A stretch of 64,000 nucleotides of DNA from Symsagittifera roscoffensis. Its lineage: Eukaryota > Xenacoelomorpha > Acoela > Convolutidae. Positions 20,068-29,427 of the stretch are shown here, piece by piece (the stretch's first letter is position 1; every line of letters begins with the position of its first letter). The stretch is taken from NCBI RefSeq assembly GCF_963678635.1, contig NC_087065.1:19543623-19607622 (forward strand). Direction: 5' to 3'. Made by a program: the position numbers and the translations under genes. The notes under the pieces are model-generated. The model was not told where the DNA came from. It ran no database searches and saw nothing but the letters and a program-made list of their open reading frames with translations.

Positions 20068-22842
20068 TCAATGTTCCATTTCCTCCTCCTGTGATGCTGA
20101 CTCCGCAATCTCGGTTTCCGTGTCTTGTAGCACGTCATTGGCTATCCTGACGCTGTTGGAAGCCGTCCTCGAACACTTCTGCTCTTCTACCCTCTGTTTA
20201 CAGCAAGGTAGGGGATCCACGTTGGATTCTCTGTTTCTACAGAAGCTGTTGTGGAGACACAACGTCACGTTTCTCTCCAGATCTTCTTTCAGCATCTCTG
20301 ATCTCTCATTTCCACTATGCTCACTCGTCCTGGAAATTCTTTTCACAGCGGTGGTCACTGCATTCCGATGAGTCACGAAAGCTCGCTTGAAAGCTCCTGC
20401 GCCAATGTCCAGCTGATATTCACTATACACTCTGCCATGCTTCGACATATGCTTTTTCGTATACTCGTACAACCATGCAGTCATGTTAGCTCTGAACCAT
20501 GGCATCAATCGTTTTCTCGCCCATATCTTCTTCACTTCCATCGGAATGTTTAGAACTTTGCACATTGTCTCAAAAAGATCTAAATCTTTTAGACAATCTA
20601 ATTTCCGCAATTGTTCTCTCGTCGGTGCCTCTTGTCTATTATTTTCTCTCACATGAGCTTCCAGCCATCGTATCGCCATCATAACTCCCACTATCACTAT
20701 TGTTACGGGCTGTGATGAATCTGGTAAACCCATGGAGAGCAGCTCTCCAGAGTCCCAGATCAACATCAGATTACTACGCTTGGGATACCACCAGGTCTGC
20801 AGCAAGCAGTGGCAAGGAAACTCATCATGCGTCAACATGATGCTCCTCCAATTACGTTTTCCCGAAGCTTCCAGCAAGGGTTCCACTTCCATCATCACTC
20901 GGTGGATTTCATCGTTCTCATCTACTGCATTGTAATCTGTGACAGTTGATCCTCTCTGTTTCTGTTTCTCAAAGTCACTGAAGTTCCCGCTCACATATCC
21001 CATGAACTTCTTTCCTAGTATTGACTCCAACTCCTCTTTGGTTCTCTCTGGGATTGCTGAAAACATCTTACATAGTAACTCGTAAGACTTTTCAGACATT
21101 CTCGCCAACCTCACACACTTCGGCACTGAGAAGGCTTGATCCACAATCGTTCTTGTACTCTTCACGTCCACAGCTACGAAATGTACAGGATATCTGCTCT
21201 TGCACATTGGAGCCAACGTTGAACCCACCAAATATCGTGCTCCTGATGGTCTACAATAAGTTTCGCTGTGTCTGATGTTCATCTCTGTTTCGATTGCTTC
21301 CCTCCATTTTCCTATATACTTCTGCTCAGTCTGCAGAACTCCTGGGAACACTTCTACGCTGATAGCTGTGACCATCTCATGTTTCTGTTCTAGATTCAAT
21401 AGTGACTCTAAAGAACCAAACATGCTGTAGAATCCTAGTGCTGTCACTAGATTCACATCGGTTCCTCCATGGCAATCTGCTATCAGTTCCGTTTCCGTTC
21501 TTGCTTTCATCACTACATTTCCAAAAAATACTGTCAATTGCTTATGTTGTTTCTCCAGGGTTTTCACACAGTCTAGACTTCCACAAACGTGACCCTCTAG
21601 TCCACAGACTTCCGCCAGACAGCTACCAGGTTTGACCCAGTCTTCTGGTCCCCAGCCAGGCAACTCCACTTTATCTTCTCCGTCGCTCTTAGAGGCTGTT
21701 ATCATCACATTATATATGATGTTGAGGTCACGCAGGTTACAGTCTGCATTCAGTTCCCTCTGTACGTCTTGTGTCGCCCGTAATATTGAGTCAGCGTTGG
21801 GACTAGGACACCAAGATGGCCTCATCAATTCCCACACTGCCATCAAGCTCGTTCTCAGTAATTCATCTGAGAACCCCAACCCAAACTCCACTCTCTTGTC
21901 GGATTTTGGTACTGAAGGTGCAGTCACCTCTTCTTCCAAGACCAGTCCCAATTTGGCCTGTGGATTGTTAACGCTCTTGATCGTTACAATTCTGGACGTC
22001 CAGAATCTTAGTAACACCGCCTGCTCATAATCAAAGAAGCAATCGCGTATGTCTTCACTCAGGAAAGGATTGTACGCTATCCCTATGATCCCGGATACGT
22101 AGCTATATGACTTCTTCTTGATCGGTCCACAGTATTCACTGGATTTCGGCAATGCTCCCATAGATTCTTTAGTGAGTCTCAGCTCCTTGTTTGAGAATCT
22201 CCTGATCTCATCTATCTTCTTCATGGGTTCCAATTCTTCAGGTTCTTTCATGTTCACCCTCATCGGTTTACTTTGCTGCATGTCCAGCAGTGCTAGCAAG
22301 AACAAGGCTTTCGTTCGCTCATCGCCTTCCCTCAACATTTTAACACAAGTGTTTAATGCAGGTACTGAAATATGCTCTATCAGGAATCGAATGAAACAGA
22401 GAGCGTCTCTCCGCTTCGCACACGCTACTGCTGCTCCCTCCTGGACTATCAGATCCCTCAGATTCGTCATAAGGAACACCTTTTCTTCTTTTGACCTCTT
22501 TCTTTCTTCTGAATCATATTCTTCGCGAGTCAGTCCCATCATGCACCAGGCGAACCTGAGTTGTAACTCTGTTCTTACGTAAGGTACTGCCACGAGAGCA
22601 TGTATTCTTGGCGTAGTCCTCATCTCTTCTTCGAAATACCTCAACACTACTGCTTTCCATGGAAGGCTCACTAACTGCTCGATCGTCTCCGCCTGTACGT
22701 CAGACGACGCCAAAGTTCCATACGCCTTCTGCTTGAGGGTGGTGCCCTGCAACATTGTTTCCAGATAACCCTCCATGGCTTTTTCGTCTTCCAGGGCCAT
22801 TACATACCCTCTAGCCGAGTTTCGGTATTCCAACATCTCCAT
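20068..22842 (-). CDS. ORF E: 924-residue protein of unknown function
   Basis: An ATG at 22842 immediately follows the TAA of ORF D (GGATAAATGGAG), in the same frame. The 924 codons are uninterrupted with normal amino-acid composition, so the protein has been under selection recently. The N-terminal ~170 residues are mostly helical and charged. A Cys-rich patch (CGLEGHVCGSLDC) lies near the middle, and a short hydrophobic stretch (PVTIVIVGVMMAIRWLEAHV) about residue 725. The C-terminus is acidic. There is no signal peptide, coiled transmembrane anchor or fusion-peptide pattern of an Env, and no polymerase, helicase or protease motif that I can see. It is the last gene before the 3' LTR and the largest in the 3' block after ORF B. 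Confidence 0.85.
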   Translation of the reverse strand: MEMLEYRNSARGYVMALEDEKAMEGYLETMLQGTTLKQKAYGTLASSDVQAETIEQLVSLPWKAVVLRYFEEEMRTTPRIHALVAVPYVRTELQLRFAWCMMGLTREEYDSEERKRSKEEKVFLMTNLRDLIVQEGAAVACAKRRDALCFIRFLIEHISVPALNTCVKMLREGDERTKALFLLALLDMQQSKPMRVNMKEPEELEPMKKIDEIRRFSNKELRLTKESMGALPKSSEYCGPIKKKSYSYVSGIIGIAYNPFLSEDIRDCFFDYEQAVLLRFWTSRIVTIKSVNNPQAKLGLVLEEEVTAPSVPKSDKRVEFGLGFSDELLRTSLMAVWELMRPSWCPSPNADSILRATQDVQRELNADCNLRDLNIIYNVMITASKSDGEDKVELPGWGPEDWVKPGSCLAEVCGLEGHVCGSLDCVKTLEKQHKQLTVFFGNVVMKARTETELIADCHGGTDVNLVTALGFYSMFGSLESLLNLEQKHEMVTAISVEVFPGVLQTEQKYIGKWREAIETEMNIRHSETYCRPSGARYLVGSTLAPMCKSRYPVHFVAVDVKSTRTIVDQAFSVPKCVRLARMSEKSYELLCKMFSAIPERTKEELESILGKKFMGYVSGNFSDFEKQKQRGSTVTDYNAVDENDEIHRVMMEVEPLLEASGKRNWRSIMLTHDEFPCHCLLQTWWYPKRSNLMLIWDSGELLSMGLPDSSQPVTIVIVGVMMAIRWLEAHVRENNRQEAPTREQLRKLDCLKDLDLFETMCKVLNIPMEVKKIWARKRLMPWFRANMTAWLYEYTKKHMSKHGRVYSEYQLDIGAGAFKRAFVTHRNAVTTAVKRISRTSEHSGNERSEMLKEDLERNVTLCLHNSFCRNRESNVDPLPCCKQRVEEQKCSRTASNSVRIANDVLQDTETEIAESASQEEEMEH

Positions 22843-23274
22843 TTATCCACCGGTAGGTTCATCTATCGACACTGTCTCCGACACTGTTAGTCTGTTGTAT
22901 TGCACTGGTGTTAGTTGTCCTGCAACACTTCCCTTTCCATGATTCATGGGAGATGGCTTGAACTCCCTCATTTTGCTCTCTCCACATTGGCTGAGTATTT
23001 CCATTTCTAAAGTTGCTCCAGTCAGAGTGCGGTCACTCCTTTTGGATTTATAACCGGTTGACTTTATCCCCGCCATGAGAATGGGTGGCACCATCGCTAT
23101 ATCAGTTAATATTCTATCTGTGCCAGACAATTGATAATCACCTTGCCCCAAATCCATGACATACTCGACTCGCTTCCTTTTCGCTGAGTTACCAGCTTTC
23201 ATCGATATTTCTGAATCCACTTTCGTCTTTCCAATTCTCCTCGGCATCACTCTGCTGCCTAACTTCATCTTCAT
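22843..23274 (-). CDS. ORF D: small basic protein of unknown function
   Basis: 143 codons from ATG at 23274. The start overlaps the ORF C stop in the arrangement ATGA, and its own TAA touches the ATG of ORF E. The product is Lys/Arg-rich at the N-terminus (MKMKLGSRVMPRRIGKTKVD) with a second basic stretch (AKRKRVEYVMD). This could be a nucleic-acid-binding segment or nuclear localisation signal; that is inference. Overlap and abutment suggest coupled translation with ORFs C and E rather than separate mRNAs. Confidence 0.75.
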   Translation of the reverse strand: MKMKLGSRVMPRRIGKTKVDSEISMKAGNSAKRKRVEYVMDLGQGDYQLSGTDRILTDIAMVPPILMAGIKSTGYKSKRSDRTLTGATLEMEILSQCGESKMREFKPSPMNHGKGSVAGQLTPVQYNRLTVSETVSIDEPTGG

Positions 23275-24563
23275 CGCATTAATTTTATCAACACCATTTT
23301 CGATCGTATCGTCCCTCTCCTGGTTCTTGACAGGTACACCATCTCTCCTTCATCGTCCTGCGGTGTCATCTTGATGGGAGAATTCGCTTCACTCTCATCA
23401 GTGGCTGAGTCGATCAATAACTCACTCAGTCTCCCTTCACACTCATCAAGCTTGTCAAGTACTTCTCTCATCAAGGGTTGATTGAGACCTGTTTTGAGGA
23501 TGGACTGGGTCCCATAGCTCTGAATCACAGTCCAGACTTCTTCCATAAACGCCACTCTGTCCAGCTTACATCCCGTCCTACTCTCGTGGTCTCGGTGATG
23601 TACTTCCCATTCTTCTTCGGGCAACGTTCCCAAGAAAGGTACTCTGGCTGAGGCCTCTATTCTTCTCCTCCGAGGTGACTCCATGAGGATTCTCTGGTCG
23701 TTATTTCTTGAATTGCCAGGAGAGCTGCTCTCCGGCAAATTCCGTTTCATTTCCATAAAGGCTGACGGAGGCTCCAGTGTCGAGGTGCCTTCATCCGCTG
23801 GCTCAGTCATTTCCAATGTATCCGCATTGTTTTCAAGATCACTGAAGATGTTAAAATCCAGGCTGGATGTTCCTCCTGTCGATGCCCTGTCGTCTTCCCC
23901 ACCAGCTTGATCTTGTTGCATGGGTTCTTCAGTCTGACGGCTTCCACCCTGTCCGTCATCTCCTTCTGACTTATCCTTATTCGAGCTCGATGGACCTTGT
24001 TCGTCATTGTCGGCTTCTTCCTGGAATCTCGGTATGAGCAATGTACCGGCCGATTTATCTTCCTCTTCTCCATGGACCACTTTGATTTCTTCGCAGCCGA
24101 AGGGTGCTAGGAAGGTTCTCGTCTGCAATACTCCTCCAACTTTCATCTCCTTTTTCACACTGGTCAAGATTAATGAGGCTTCAGGCAATTCGGTCCTGCC
24201 TCTCATTCTCATCGGAGCTAAGCCTAGTCCCTTCCATTCCTCATCAAATCTTCCAGGCTTGGGAGTTGCGGCGTTGCTTATTCGCCTTCTCGTCGCTTGA
24301 TCCGTGTACGCAAATCGTGTGTACTGTAACACGGCGGCATTTCTCCCCACGAAGTATGGATCCATCGTCACCGAGAAATTCCCTACTATCCTTTCATTGC
24401 TCTCAAATGCTCTCAATCTAGGAGTTTGTACTACGGAGACTGCTCCGAGCAACATCCTTCTTATCAGAGGGAATTCAGGGATTGCCTCCGGTAGCTTCTT
24501 GTAATCGCCCCAGTCCTTCGTCTCTTCTCTCACCTTGTGATATGCTGCTGTGAGACGAGGCAC
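23271..24563 (-). CDS. ORF C: 430-residue protein of unknown function
   Basis: The first possible start is GTG at 24563; no ATG precedes the body of the protein. The frame is open back to 24656, overlapping the last ~58 bases of ORF B in the -1 frame, and the codons in that overlap look protein-like. Production as a -1 frameshift extension of ORF B is therefore plausible. Residues 1-160 look globular. About 165-300 are low-complexity, acidic and Ser/Gln/Gly-rich, then a basic patch (MESPRRRRIEASARV) and a helical C-terminal domain. I recognise no family. It may be a structural or scaffold protein with a disordered linker. Confidence 0.75.
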   Translation of the reverse strand: MPRLTAAYHKVREETKDWGDYKKLPEAIPEFPLIRRMLLGAVSVVQTPRLRAFESNERIVGNFSVTMDPYFVGRNAAVLQYTRFAYTDQATRRRISNAATPKPGRFDEEWKGLGLAPMRMRGRTELPEASLILTSVKKEMKVGGVLQTRTFLAPFGCEEIKVVHGEEEDKSAGTLLIPRFQEEADNDEQGPSSSNKDKSEGDDGQGGSRQTEEPMQQDQAGGEDDRASTGGTSSLDFNIFSDLENNADTLEMTEPADEGTSTLEPPSAFMEMKRNLPESSSPGNSRNNDQRILMESPRRRRIEASARVPFLGTLPEEEWEVHHRDHESRTGCKLDRVAFMEEVWTVIQSYGTQSILKTGLNQPLMREVLDKLDECEGRLSELLIDSATDESEANSPIKMTPQDDEGEMVYLSRTRRGTIRSKMVLIKLMR

Positions 24564-24598
24564 TCTGGTTATTTCACCATTCGTTTTATCATAGGGTC

Positions 24599-27500
24599 TC
24601 AGATTCCAAAGCTTTGGAAAGACCTCGATGTTCCTCTTTCTACTTCTCCCATGCGGTCACGGAAGTGATCGTCAAAATTGATGACTGTCATCTCTGGCTC
24701 AGATATTTTCGCAAACAACAGATCTTCACTCATGAGCTCCCGCAATGTGTGCTGCTCACACCAGTTCAGTGTACTACCGTCCACTGCCGATATGAGGTTC
24801 AGGTGCAGCACCGACCTCCTAGATGCTTCCACTTTAACGTCAGGGAACGCAAACGTGACTGCTGGTCCATAGATCACTGTCACGAACTCCGTGACTCCTC
24901 TGATCAGCGCCAAGGGATCGGTCCTCATGGCCAAGCTCAGATCTGTTAATAGGGGCATGCCTCCAACATGTCGTCTAACATCTTCCTCTCTTTCAATTGT
25001 CTCGTCTTCTCCGGTTCCAAAGCGATTTTGCTGCAAGAGATATTGGATAAGAGTGTGTCTCAGGTCTCTTATTTTGTTCCACGAGTCCGTGGGTTTCTTC
25101 ATATCCAAGTTCCTCACTCTCTCTTTCATCTGCTCTGGACAACGTGCCAGTTTCATTAGTCCTCCCAAGTTTCCGTGGGTTATTGCGATCAATGTCAGAA
25201 GTCCATCTAGTCGCAGGTTCTGTATTCCATCCGTAAGCAGTATCGCCGGTCCTTTTACGAAACTCTCCGCTCCGAATGTCACGAACAAGGCTATTAATTC
25301 CACTATCGATACTTTCACTACTGCTTGGAGGAATTCCTTTATCAAATAGTGCGAGACTTTCGGGTAAACTTTTGCCAAGAAGGACGCGGTCCATCCGGCT
25401 CCCAACCCTTCTAGCATGCTGTCTGTCCTTTCAAATCCCTCCTGTCCCTTCACTTCCTGGGTCCAGAAGGTTTCCAGAGTAATCTGACACATTCTGTTCA
25501 CGAACTCAGCTGTCTTTTCTCCGGCATTTTCCGCCAGGTTCACCTCCTTCAACAAGTAGGCGTGTATCTTCGTGATCATTACTGGGCCTTGCTGAAAAGC
25601 ATCTGCACCCAATGCCGCTACTCTAGGATTCAGGTGTAGCCACTGGTTTGCTTCCGGCTTGGTTCTCAGAACCATCGCCTCCAGTTGAGCTCTCGTCTCC
25701 AGTGAATTCTTTCTTCTTGTGTCTCCACTTGCCACTTCCATTGCTCGGAACCATAAGTCGTTGGAGATTGCCGTGATCACTCGATGGTCGTCATCTATTC
25801 CTGGTTTCAGTTTGAGTTGTCGACTGAAGTTGGACAGTTCCAACCCCAGCACTTCGTCCAACACTAACATGTGTAGCGCGTGGTCCTTGAATCCTCTCAT
25901 CGCGTTTGAGATATCTGACCATACTGCAGGCAGTTCAGCCTTAAGTGGCCTCAAGTTCTCCATTTCTATCATGCGATTCGGGGCCGATATGATCACATCA
26001 TATTTTCCTTCCGAAAGTAAGGCTACCATTGCGTACACAAATTTCAGTCCATCCGGGAGATGTGCATATCCCGGAGACAACGCAAACACTACTCTCAACG
26101 CCACTTTATTGAACGACCCCTCCTTCGTCGCATCCACCACTTCACCCATCGACTCCAGGATGTCTTTTATCGCTGGCCATACTGCGTTTTCTGCTGTTGC
26201 AGGATCTCTGAGCCTGCTCAGAAAACCCCTACTGTGTAGATGGTCATTGATGCCAGCAAACACAATCGTTATCGGGTTCATTTCTGTCTGCCTTTGTACC
26301 CCTATAGCCAAAGACACTGATTGCAATAGGTCTAGGTCAACTGCGGCCAGCATTATGACGTCCGGCCAAAACAAAGACTTAGAGGTGTACATGAACTCGG
26401 AATTCGCTACTACCATGATTTTGGCCTTCCTCATCTCTGCTTTGTCGTAGGCGGCGAAGATGGTTTCATCTTTCTTTATCGCTGTCAATCCGCCATATCT
26501 CTGGGCATCACCATCTTGGTTCACTAGTTTTGGGTACACTCTCTCCTTCACATGACCAGGTGGTGTCGTCAGTTGCCTAAATATCTTCACGTGTTGTCCA
26601 ATCGGCGCTCTCGCCGCCAGGAATCTTCCTGATCTCTCTTCACGATTCCCCTCGTCATGGTTCAATCTCACATCTTGCAACGGTCTTGCATTCACTGGTC
26701 CCATCGTGTTGTTGGAGGGCAGTCCCTCCAAGTCAGCAAATCTCAAGGCCGTCGTGGAGCTGAAATTTATGCTAGCGGCTATCAACCAGTCTACGCCGGT
26801 CATTGAGTATAATCTGCTGACGGACAGCGTCGCTCCATTCAGCATCCTCCTTGCATCTTCGATGAAGCTTAATCTCTGTAGGTCCAGCTTCATTATTTCG
26901 TCTTTGTATATATGCCAGGGAGACGGTATGGATCTCGACCACAACAATGAGCCTCTGCTCGGTCTCTCCTCTCGACTAATACTCGTCGTCTCCGATCTAG
27001 TGTCCGATCTAGATGTGCCTGCTACTTCTTCGATTGGTTGGTTGACAGGTCCTATCCTCCTCCTAGGATGAATTGTCCTCCTCATCGGTGCTTCTCCCAA
27101 CCGATCCTGCACGTCTGTTCTTCGACCTGGTTCGCTGGAGCTTTGTTGCCGGTAATTCGTGACGGCTGGGACCGTACCCAAACGTGTTTCCAGGTTAGGA
27201 GGCACAAAGGTGGTGATCACCGTATCATTCACCGTTCCCTCTTCCTTCAGCACTCCTGTTTCAAAGAGTTCTGCTTCCAGCTCATCCAACCGTTCTTGGA
27301 AGACTCGATTCAACCAAGCTTGTCCTTCGATACTGTCGAAGTGGATGCCATCCGTGGTCAGTCTGGCCTGATCCATGGCTCTCAATTCATGTTCAATGTC
27401 CATGAGGATCATTCTTCCGGCATTTCGATTTGCTAGGTTCCTCAAGATGTTGTTCCATCTCATGACTCCCTCGTTGTGCCTTCTTCCTGATGCTGTCAGG

Positions 27501-28888
27501 CTTCTCGCGTTCATTGGCACCGTGCAAACGGTCAGTATCGTGCAACTGAACTTCTGCCAGAGAGTAGTGAACGAACACACCATCATTGACTCCCACAGTG
27601 CTTCCTGCTCTTCCGATCCTCTGGAGATATCATTCGTCCCAACTAGGATCATCACACTGGGAATTTTCCCTGGATTCATCAGTTCCACCATTCGATATAA
27701 TTGGGCAATCGTCGCGCCTCCAAAGGCCATCACCGTGGTGACCCATGAGGTCCTCAAATTCGACAGCACTCTGACTAAGCTGTCTCCCAATATCAGGTGA
27801 GATGTCCCGAGTGGTGGTTGCTGCAAGTTCACAGCCGGGCTCCAGGTAGCTCGATTGAAGCAGGCTCTCGGATCTGTCTCCGGAACTCCCGTGAAATTAT
27901 ACTTTAATTGATTATTCTTCTGCACGTCTATTATACGAGACACTTTCTTCGCTGGCATCTTCCGTACTTTCCTCTCTGGGATTCTCGAGCTCCCCATGAG
28001 TGGTGTCACGTTACTTATCCCTTGTCTGATCACTGTCTGAGGGAGTTGTACTCTGCCCGTATCGTCAATCGTTCCATAGGGTGCAGTCACCCCGGAACCT
28101 GGCGCATTCTTGTTAGCGACCAGTCGTCCAGCTGTCTCTATCAGTTTCCTCACTGTCTGTTCTACGACGGGATCACCCAAGGTGTCACTAGGATCCGGTA
28201 TTGTTACTCGGTTCGTCTCTGCTGGAAGCCGTGTCTCCGTTGTTTGACTCATTTCTCGAGGTGTCAAGAGCTCCATCGGGGACTGCCCACGAGGAATATC
28301 CCTTGCAGGTATCACTTTCTCAATGGCCGTTGTCAACGCCGCCTGCTCCGATCGTTCTTTGTATTCCTGCCTCAAGCGTTCGATCTCTTGACCCTGCTTT
28401 TTGTTGCAGTCTTCAAACAACTTTCTCCACATGTCCCGGTCTTCCTCCATCGCCAGCATGGTCTTCGTCATATCGTCTAACTCCTTCTCCGTACTTTTCA
28501 GCTGATCGTTCATCTCGTCCAGATCTTGTATGGTTTGGTTCGTCTGAACCTTCTGTGTTACTTTCGCCCTTTTTGGTGGCACAGCTGCTCTCAGTGGTGA
28601 ACCAGACGAGGTCGCCTCGCTGTTCATCTCCCGATGCATCCTCGTTAGCCCAGGTTTAGGCTTAGAGGGCATTGGCATCTCACCTGGTTGGTAAGTCCTA
28701 GAACTTCCCAATCCGGGCTCATTCGCCAAGTCACTACCTGAGAGAGCCCCGTTTCTCCACCTCATCACTCTCATGTTCGGGCGGTCTAGTACTCCTCTTT
28801 CTCCATATGCTGCCATCAACAGGACTTCCGTGGGGCGGTCCCCACGGTTGTCGTGCCCCAAGATGTTGATCAGGGCGGTCAGCAACAT
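24599..28888 (-). CDS. ORF B: SGNH-hydrolase-domain protein with a second degenerate SGNH-like domain
   Basis: About 1,430 codons; residue numbers count from 28894, and the first ATG is 28888. Residues ~120-190 form a charged coiled coil. Residues ~365-545 are an SGNH/GDSL-type hydrolase with block I LILGDSLVRVL (Ser372), block II FGGAT (Gly393), block III VGTNDISRG (Asn421) and block V TTDGIHFD (Asp515, His518), all intact. SGNH enzymes cleave ester or acetyl groups from lipids, sugars or proteins; the substrate here is unknown. Residues ~825-1000 repeat the layout with VVANSEF in place of GDS and AGINDHLHSRG as block III at the same spacing, so this second domain looks catalytically lost. 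The C-terminal ~400 residues are helical and unassigned. It occupies the env position but shows no signal peptide. The N-terminus overlaps ORF A. Confidence 0.85.
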   Translation of the reverse strand: MLLTALINILGHDNRGDRPTEVLLMAAYGERGVLDRPNMRVMRWRNGALSGSDLANEPGLGSSRTYQPGEMPMPSKPKPGLTRMHREMNSEATSSGSPLRAAVPPKRAKVTQKVQTNQTIQDLDEMNDQLKSTEKELDDMTKTMLAMEEDRDMWRKLFEDCNKKQGQEIERLRQEYKERSEQAALTTAIEKVIPARDIPRGQSPMELLTPREMSQTTETRLPAETNRVTIPDPSDTLGDPVVEQTVRKLIETAGRLVANKNAPGSGVTAPYGTIDDTGRVQLPQTVIRQGISNVTPLMGSSRIPERKVRKMPAKKVSRIIDVQKNNQLKYNFTGVPETDPRACFNRATWSPAVNLQQPPLGTSHLILGDSLVRVLSNLRTSWVTTVMAFGGATIAQLYRMVELMNPGKIPSVMILVGTNDISRGSEEQEALWESMMVCSFTTLWQKFSCTILTVCTVPMNARSLTASGRRHNEGVMRWNNILRNLANRNAGRMILMDIEHELRAMDQARLTTDGIHFDSIEGQAWLNRVFQERLDELEAELFETGVLKEEGTVNDTVITTFVPPNLETRLGTVPAVTNYRQQSSSEPGRRTDVQDRLGEAPMRRTIHPRRRIGPVNQPIEEVAGTSRSDTRSETTSISREERPSRGSLLWSRSIPSPWHIYKDEIMKLDLQRLSFIEDARRMLNGATLSVSRLYSMTGVDWLIAASINFSSTTALRFADLEGLPSNNTMGPVNARPLQDVRLNHDEGNREERSGRFLAARAPIGQHVKIFRQLTTPPGHVKERVYPKLVNQDGDAQRYGGLTAIKKDETIFAAYDKAEMRKAKIMVVANSEFMYTSKSLFWPDVIMLAAVDLDLLQSVSLAIGVQRQTEMNPITIVFAGINDHLHSRGFLSRLRDPATAENAVWPAIKDILESMGEVVDATKEGSFNKVALRVVFALSPGYAHLPDGLKFVYAMVALLSEGKYDVIISAPNRMIEMENLRPLKAELPAVWSDISNAMRGFKDHALHMLVLDEVLGLELSNFSRQLKLKPGIDDDHRVITAISNDLWFRAMEVASGDTRRKNSLETRAQLEAMVLRTKPEANQWLHLNPRVAALGADAFQQGPVMITKIHAYLLKEVNLAENAGEKTAEFVNRMCQITLETFWTQEVKGQEGFERTDSMLEGLGAGWTASFLAKVYPKVSHYLIKEFLQAVVKVSIVELIALFVTFGAESFVKGPAILLTDGIQNLRLDGLLTLIAITHGNLGGLMKLARCPEQMKERVRNLDMKKPTDSWNKIRDLRHTLIQYLLQQNRFGTGEDETIEREEDVRRHVGGMPLLTDLSLAMRTDPLALIRGVTEFVTVIYGPAVTFAFPDVKVEASRRSVLHLNLISAVDGSTLNWCEQHTLRELMSEDLLFAKISEPEMTVINFDDHFRDRMGEVERGTSRSFQSFGI

Positions 28889-29018
28889 GACCAATGACCA
28901 CCTCTGGGTCCTCCAGAGCGAAGTCTCGTTCGATCAGCCGACGATAGATCGCATCTACCATCGGTCCCACATATGCCTCTGCCAGGTCCATCAATTCGTC
29001 CAGGTTGAAATTGTCCAT
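28734..29018 (-). CDS. ORF A: short N-terminal ORF overlapping ORF B
   Basis: From ATG at 29018 (MDNFNLDELMDLAEAYVGPM) 94 codons run to a stop at 28734. The first ~45 residues are acidic and helical and look genuinely coded; the rest, where ORF B overlaps in another frame, looks like a frame shadow. ORF B becomes open only after a stop near 28935. ORF A may thus be the true N-terminus of ORF B, joined by a +1 (or -2) frame change near 28890-28935, or a separate upstream ORF. A splice acceptor candidate lies ~80 bases upstream. Confidence 0.5.
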   Translation of the reverse strand: MDNFNLDELMDLAEAYVGPMVDAIYRRLIERDFALEDPEVVIGHVADRPDQHLGARQPWGPPHGSPVDGSIWRKRSTRPPEHESDEVEKRGSLR

Positions 29019-29072
29019 ACTGTTCTTTCCAAGTTTGATTTGATTCGATTTCGATTTGATAATTTGACTCAA

Positions 29073-29427
29073 GTGAGTAATTTAAATGATCAATCAGGAT
29101 CTAGAAAAGAAATCACGACTGTCACACCTGTCAGTTTCACCTTAACATATATCGTTAAAATTTGCTTAAAGACAGTTCAGATAAAAAGATATTTATCCTA
29201 AAATTTATTAAAATCAATTGGTTTCTAAAATTTTGGAATTCGACCTAAGATTGGACAGTCCAAACTTTGGATCTATTCCCAAGATCGTCATTTAGTTGTT
29301 CATGGTCACTAACCCCTACTTACCCATGATCTTAATAACCTAACACATAACATAATATAACATAACATAACACACATATCACATATTACATACTTAGTCT
29401 TTGGCCTAACACCCTCTCGCACATCAC
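29073..29427 (-). other. Gap between pol and the 3' gene block, with a candidate splice acceptor
   Basis: On the minus strand TGATTTCTTTTCTAG/ATCC (acceptor AG at 29102-29101) is a good worm-type 3' splice site 83 bases before the ORF A ATG. A possible donor (GAGAAG/GTACAA) lies at 39028, just upstream of the 142-codon leader ORF. Splicing between them would make an env-style subgenomic mRNA for ORFs A-E. A simple TAACA repeat lies at 29338-29375. Confidence 0.4.

Noticed and set aside
25719-26450. 243-codon plus-strand frame, and others such as 29471-30199 and 35323-35832
   Set aside because: Antisense shadows of ORF B, the integrase ORF and the protease ORF; composition is Ser/Leu/Pro-rich as expected from reverse reading.
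20068-28894. Bacterial contamination suggested by the compact ORFs and SGNH domain
   Set aside because: The ORFs lie between matched LTRs behind gypsy pol, with no ribosome-binding sites or bacterial genes.
20068-29018. Retroviral env in the 3' block
   Set aside because: No signal peptide, furin site, fusion peptide or C-terminal anchor is visible in ORFs A-E.
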